A stretch of 64,000 bases of DNA, taken from assembly GCF_020497125.1 (NCBI RefSeq), contig NC_059072.1, positions 50,006,697-50,070,696 of the forward strand, read 5' to 3'. The position numbers were made by a program, and so were the translations under genes. Shown here piece after piece: positions 59,930 to 64,000 of this stretch; position 1 is the first letter of the stretch; every line of letters starts with the position of its first letter. This stretch comes from Mauremys mutica. Its lineage: Eukaryota; Chordata; Testudines; Geoemydidae. Below the pieces are notes generated by a model, which worked only from the letters and a program-made list of their open reading frames with translations, had not been told where the DNA came from and searched no databases.

Positions 59930-60092
59930 TGTACATCTCCTGTATCCAGCTTCATTCCTCCGTTTCCTTACCAATAACAGCCTCCCAGGGGTTGGTCGGC
60001 TGCATTGGTGTTTTTCACCCTGCTGTCAAAGGACAGGGATGACCTCTCGAGATCCCTTCCAGTTCTGTGATTCTGTGTGTGTGTGTGTGACA
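59930..60092 (+). mobile_element. CR1 LINE 3' end fragment, bird/reptile type
   Basis: 'agggatgacctctcgagatc' and 'ccttccagttctgtgattct' is the conserved CR1 3' end, finishing in the 8-bp tail type 'attctgtg'. A (TG)n run (60076-60091) follows, probably expanded from it. Upstream limits are uncertain. Confidence 0.75.
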
Positions 60093-61244
60093 CGTCCTCA
60101 TTTTTGAGGGATAAACCAAGACTCTTAAATAAAATAAGTACTTTCACTGGCTTCTGGAGTTCCAAACAGTCCCTTCATTCCTCGTCTACAGGGATCTCCA
60201 CTCACTACCTCCAGGTGGCATAGCTGAAGTGTAGGGGAACTCAGTCTTTATCTCTGTCCCAGGCCCTAGCCCCACACCTTGTTCACAGGAGTAGCCATCT
60301 GCTCCTGCCTCAATATACTGATCCTTTCTTCACTCGAGGGCTATGTCCTACCCTAGCTCTCCCACAAGCCCAGACCCTAAGAAAAATCCTGTGCATCTCC
60401 TGATTACTTTCACACTCAGGAACCAACCAGCTACTCCTTCACCTTGAGGAAAGCCTGCCTTTTCTATATCCCATCAGGCCTGGCTTTCAATCACATGCTC
60501 TCACTAAGCCAGATGTTCTGTCTCAGGATTATAAACACTTTGAAGGCCAAGCCTTAAAGAGACCAATACCTCATAACAGTGGCATGGGACAGGCCATCCC
60601 CTTACAGGGTTCTGACAGATGAAAACACATCACTAAAAATCATGTTATTACATCAAAACAAAAATTATACAGAAATTACTGAAAGCTTTTTTTGTAGGAT
60701 TTGCAGCTCGGTCTAGGGACCAGACTTGAAGTTCCCAGAAACAACTGTGTTTTGACCAAAGGCATACATGTTAACTTAGGCTAACCACAGTACTTCCCTA
60801 CAAAGAGACATTGGAGAATTAGTACTTCATTTCTCTTGATAAGAATAAACTTCATGCGCCTGATCCTGATCCAATGGCGCCAATTAGTAGATGTTTGAGG
60901 GGAGCAGTGAATGTTCCCTCCCTCCCACAGGTTTTTGCACTTGCTCAAAGTTCCACAGGCCACAGAGCTAGGGGCAGGGGGGAGTGGGTCAGGGCCTGAC
61001 CACTTTTAAGTGGTGGTCCTGCACTAAATCAGTACAGCTGCTGCCAGAGCAGTCTGGAGTGTCATTCCAGCTGCGTGGTCCCAATGCCACCAAAATATGA
61101 CTCAGTCACCTCTCCCATCCCGCTGTACAGACAGGGAGTAGCCAGGCCAAAAATCAGTGAGTGGTGTTGCGACCTGGTGCACAGGGAAGTCTGTTCCTGT
61201 ACATTGGAGTGCAGGGCAGTCTGCCGAGAACTTGATTCTCTGTT
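60093..61244. other. No gene seen
   Basis: No exon or clear repeat supported. Confidence 0.3.
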
Positions 61245-61621
61245 AGAGTGACCACATGTCCCATTTTGGCCAGGACAGTCCCCTTTTTAACCTTGCTCCA
61301 ATTTTTGGGGGAAAACTGGGCCCATGTCCCATTTGCTTTTGCCAACTGATCATCAAATGGGACACAGGCCCAGTTTTGGCCAAAAAATGGGGCATGCTCC
61401 CTTAGTAGGGTGTAGAGAAACGTTTTTTGGGGGGATCGAGTGGCAACACCAGCCCTGCATGGCAGGGCCTGGGCAAGCAGTGATGCCAGGTGGCTTGGGC
61501 CATCCCCGTGTGCAGGGAAGGGGTGTCCCCTAAGGCCAGCCCCCCACACGGAAGGGGGCTCAGGCAAGCAGCCGAGCCCCACGCAGTGGCTGATTTTCCC
61601 TTTGGGAAATATGGCCACCCT
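61245..61621. mobile_element. MITE with agggtgacca-type ends
   Basis: Left end agagtgaccacatgtcccat and right end the inverse of agggtggccatatttccc. Inside, 'tgggcccatgtcccattt' and 'aatgggacacaggcccag' are inverted. The flanks (tctctgtt and actctgtg) agree at 6 of 8. I recognise 'agggtgaccagatgtccc' as a widespread vertebrate MITE end. The interior 61430-61570 is GC-rich and of unknown origin. Confidence 0.75.
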
Positions 61622-61648
61622 ACTCTGTGTGGCACCAACTCATGCACT

Positions 61649-61911
61649 CAGGGGTGGCTGTATGGTTTTTGCCGCTCCAAGCATGGCAGTCAGGCAGCCT
61701 TCGGCAGCGTTTCTGTGGGTGATCTGCCGGTCCCGCACCTTCATCGTACCTGCTGTCGAATTGCTGCCAAAGCCGCAGGACCGGCGGACCTCCCACAGAA
61801 ACGCCACCGAAGGCTGCCTGACTGCCGCCCTCACAGCGACCAGCAGCCCACTGCCCATGGCTTGCCGCTCCAGGCACGCGCTTGCTGCGCTGGTGCCTGG
61901 AGCCGCCCCTG
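61649..61911. mobile_element. hAT-type foldback MITE, 263 bp, perfect 8-bp TSD
   Basis: Flanked by CATGCACT at 61641-61648 and 61912-61919. Ends CAGGGGTGGCTGTA and gcctggagccgcccctg. Almost all of it is one foldback: ggcagtcaggcagccttcgg pairs with ccgaaggctgcctgactgcc, and the arms continue through 'cgtttctgtggg' / 'cccacagaaacg'. It is the best-preserved copy of the family in the window. Confidence 0.95.
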
Positions 61912-62107
61912 CATGCACTGTGTGGGTAAGAGAGAGGGGAGACTTCCCAGCAGAGGGAGACCTGGGATCCTTGCAAGAGGGGTGGTTGGGTGTAGAGGCA
62001 GAGACAGAGATAGGGTCCCTACTGCGGGAGGAGCATAATGGGGACCAGAATTTTCTCCCCTTCACTCCCAACCCCTCCAAAAAATATCTGAATTGACACC
62101 ACTGTCC

Positions 62108-62206
62108 TGATCTCAGTCACTCCATTCTCATGCTGGTGTAATTCAGTTATCTTTAGTGGAATTAATCCATCTATACAGTTGTAACTGTGCTCAGAATCAG
62201 CCCCAT
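62108..62206. repeat. Palindromic repeat copy (gatctcagtcactcc family)
   Basis: 'gatctcagtcactccattct' and 'ctggtgtaattcagttatct' face 'agtggaattaatccatctat', 'gttgtaactgtgctcagaat'. Old foldback remnant. Confidence 0.55.
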
Positions 62207-64000
62207 ATCTTCTTTTTGCATTGTTCTTGTGTCCAGCTATTGAAAATATGATTACAACAGGGGTTTGTGAACTTTTTCTCAATCCTAATGCACTCAGACA
62301 GCCTGGTTTCTGAAATTAGACTTGACTCTTTATGGCTTTTTGTTCCTCATCAAGTCACCTGTGGAAAAAAAGGAACAGTATAGGGCCAAGGGAAAAACTT
62401 TCAGTGAAAAAAAGCAGGGTGAAACTGGTGCAGAGAGCTCGCAAAGTGAAAAACAAGTAGAGACTGTATAATAGGAGCATAGGTGGGGAGGAGGAAGAGA
62501 AGAGAATGTAATGAAATAATAATGGGCCACATTCTCAGTTGCATCTGATAAGCTGGGCACAGCTGAGATGTGGAAGACACAAAGGGTCATTTATGGATCC
62601 TGGAGCCAGTTATCTGCTAAACCAGTCCAGAACATAGTCTAATGTAGCCTCAGGGATCATCGGAGAACAGCAATGCTTTCTTCCTATTCTGAAGTTGTGG
62701 TGAGTAGCACAGGAGGTGTTTCACAGTGGCCAAAAACCGCCCAAGGATGCCCCATGCCAGAGGACTTCTCAGATGGCTTGGATAGCAGCCTCTTGTACCA
62801 GCAGAGTGGCTCAAAGTGGTTATAACATGGTGGAAAATCTGGTTATATATATACATATATACACACAGACATACACTCACACAAACTATGTCAAAATGCA
62901 AAATGGAACTGAGTTTAAGAGTATGTATCATAAATTAGACTAAAATAAGTCACAGGGATGTTGCAATTAGCTCCAAACAAAGCATTATAAAACCCAGGCA
63001 ATTCTGAGTTAAAAGAAATCCAAACAAGTTGAATTATAGGAAAGTACTGTTAAGGTGTCTAAACAAACTTAACTCTGCCCTCTGGTGATGCCATGCAATA
63101 ACCATGTGATTATGATTAAGGCATTTGAGTGTTTGTAGTCTTATCTACTGATTTTTAAAGACACATTAGATTTTATTTTCTATCTTGGTGTCACTACAGG
63201 TCAAACTTGGCAGATCCTCAGGAATCCATGTGGAAAAGCCTTAGTAGAGCCTGAAGAGATGTCTAAGCTTTGCTTTTTTGCAGAAGGGGAGAGATTTCCT
63301 GCATGCACTGATGCAGTGGGCACAATTTGGATGCTTGCCTTGTGAAGAGAAATATATATAAAAGTTAGGGGCTTCTTTTTCCTAGGAAATCCTTCAATCA
63401 TGCTCTTAGAAAGACTATAGTTATTTTTTTTATCCCTGAGACTTGTAAACTAGTTATTATTGTATTTATCAGCTAAATTGCTTTGCATAAATTAGGTCTT
63501 GCATTGTACTTCAGAAATCAATGTTTGCATAAGCTGGGCAAGGTCAACTGAAAAATGAATCTTATTTACATGGCTTAAAAATGACTTAATTTAAATGGTG
63601 CCAATAACAGGCTCTCACTTTCAGGTCTAATTCTTTTAATATACAGCTAAGTTATAATTATTGAAAGAAATATAATTTATAGGATGTCAAATGATGTCCA
63701 ATATGTGATTATTGGATACACCATTTCATTATGCCTGGGAAGTTTTACTTGGTGCAAGAAGAAAAGAGCAATTGACAGTATTTATTTATAAGTGCATACA
63801 TGACCTCAGTTCTAGCTATTTATGTCATACACTGGCATTTCATCTGTGTACTCCAGAAGTAGATCTCCTGTAAAAAGATGACCTCTGTCTTATTTATGGG
63901 CAGAACAGAAGAGGCTCAGTCAAAATGCTGAGATTCTCTCTCGCTTCCTCTTGTTTTTACCAACCTCATTAATGCATTTCAGCTGGAAAATATTAAGGTT
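62207..64000. other. AT-rich, no gene seen
   Basis: A (TA)n(CA)n tract lies at 62844-62890. No exon or transposon recognised. Confidence 0.35.

Noticed and set aside
61154..62096. Frames of up to 218 codons on both strands
   Set aside because: They run through two adjacent MITEs and have no domain.
1..64000. CRISPR array, phage or bacterial operon
   Set aside because: No regularly spaced direct repeats and no dense coding. Composition and repeats are vertebrate.

Overview
The window is vertebrate nuclear DNA, most likely from a turtle (another non-avian sauropsid is possible). It contains many CR1 LINE fragments, a tRNA-derived SINE with a 'gggcagg(a)actgtct' tail, GC-rich foldback hAT MITEs, a PIF/Harbinger element carrying a Myb/SANT gene, a ZMYM1/DUF4371-type hAT transposon, a Ty3/gypsy remnant with a chromodomain, and many old palindromic 'gatccaaagcccactgaagtca' repeats. 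I recognise no host protein-coding exon and no tRNA, rRNA or CRISPR. The recognisable coding sequence all belongs to decayed transposons.

Layout. 1-13.5 kb is mostly AT-rich, single-copy-looking DNA with two hAT MITEs (57-512 and 4377-4667), a CORE/MIR-type SINE and small foldbacks. 13.5-17.1 kb is a strong CpG island, the only convincing host regulatory feature. It has a perfect CRE palindrome, a candidate minus-strand untranslated first exon with a good splice donor near 13762, and a CCAAT/TATA pair facing the plus strand near 16.6-16.7 kb. If the minus-strand reading is right, 1-13.7 kb is intron of an unidentified gene and everything right of about 17 kb is upstream DNA. 17.1-19.8 kb is again AT-rich.

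19.9-44.8 kb is dense in transposons: a GC minisatellite-like MITE, a CR1 split by a MITE, a Harbinger element (23.86-26.23 kb), a 71-bp Penelope-like 3' fragment with a 12-bp target duplication, a 708-bp hAT MITE, a CR1 3' end, a collapsed gypsy element, a C-rich repeat, a foldback tRNA-like unit, a short interstitial telomeric array, a 1.7-kb CR1 with reverse-transcriptase sequence, a 3.2-kb hAT transposon with perfect 8-bp target duplications, and an antisense CR1 split by a 613-bp insertion.

44.8-64 kb is sparser, with older repeats. It includes three members of a 'GTTGCCA'-ended MITE family, one holding a nested hAT MITE, and two foldback MITEs of one family, each with perfect 8-bp target duplications.

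There is no operon-like or pathway-level organisation. The value of the window lies in element boundaries confirmed by target-site duplications, nesting that gives relative ages, and the unidentified CpG-island promoter. I found no convincing new biological system.
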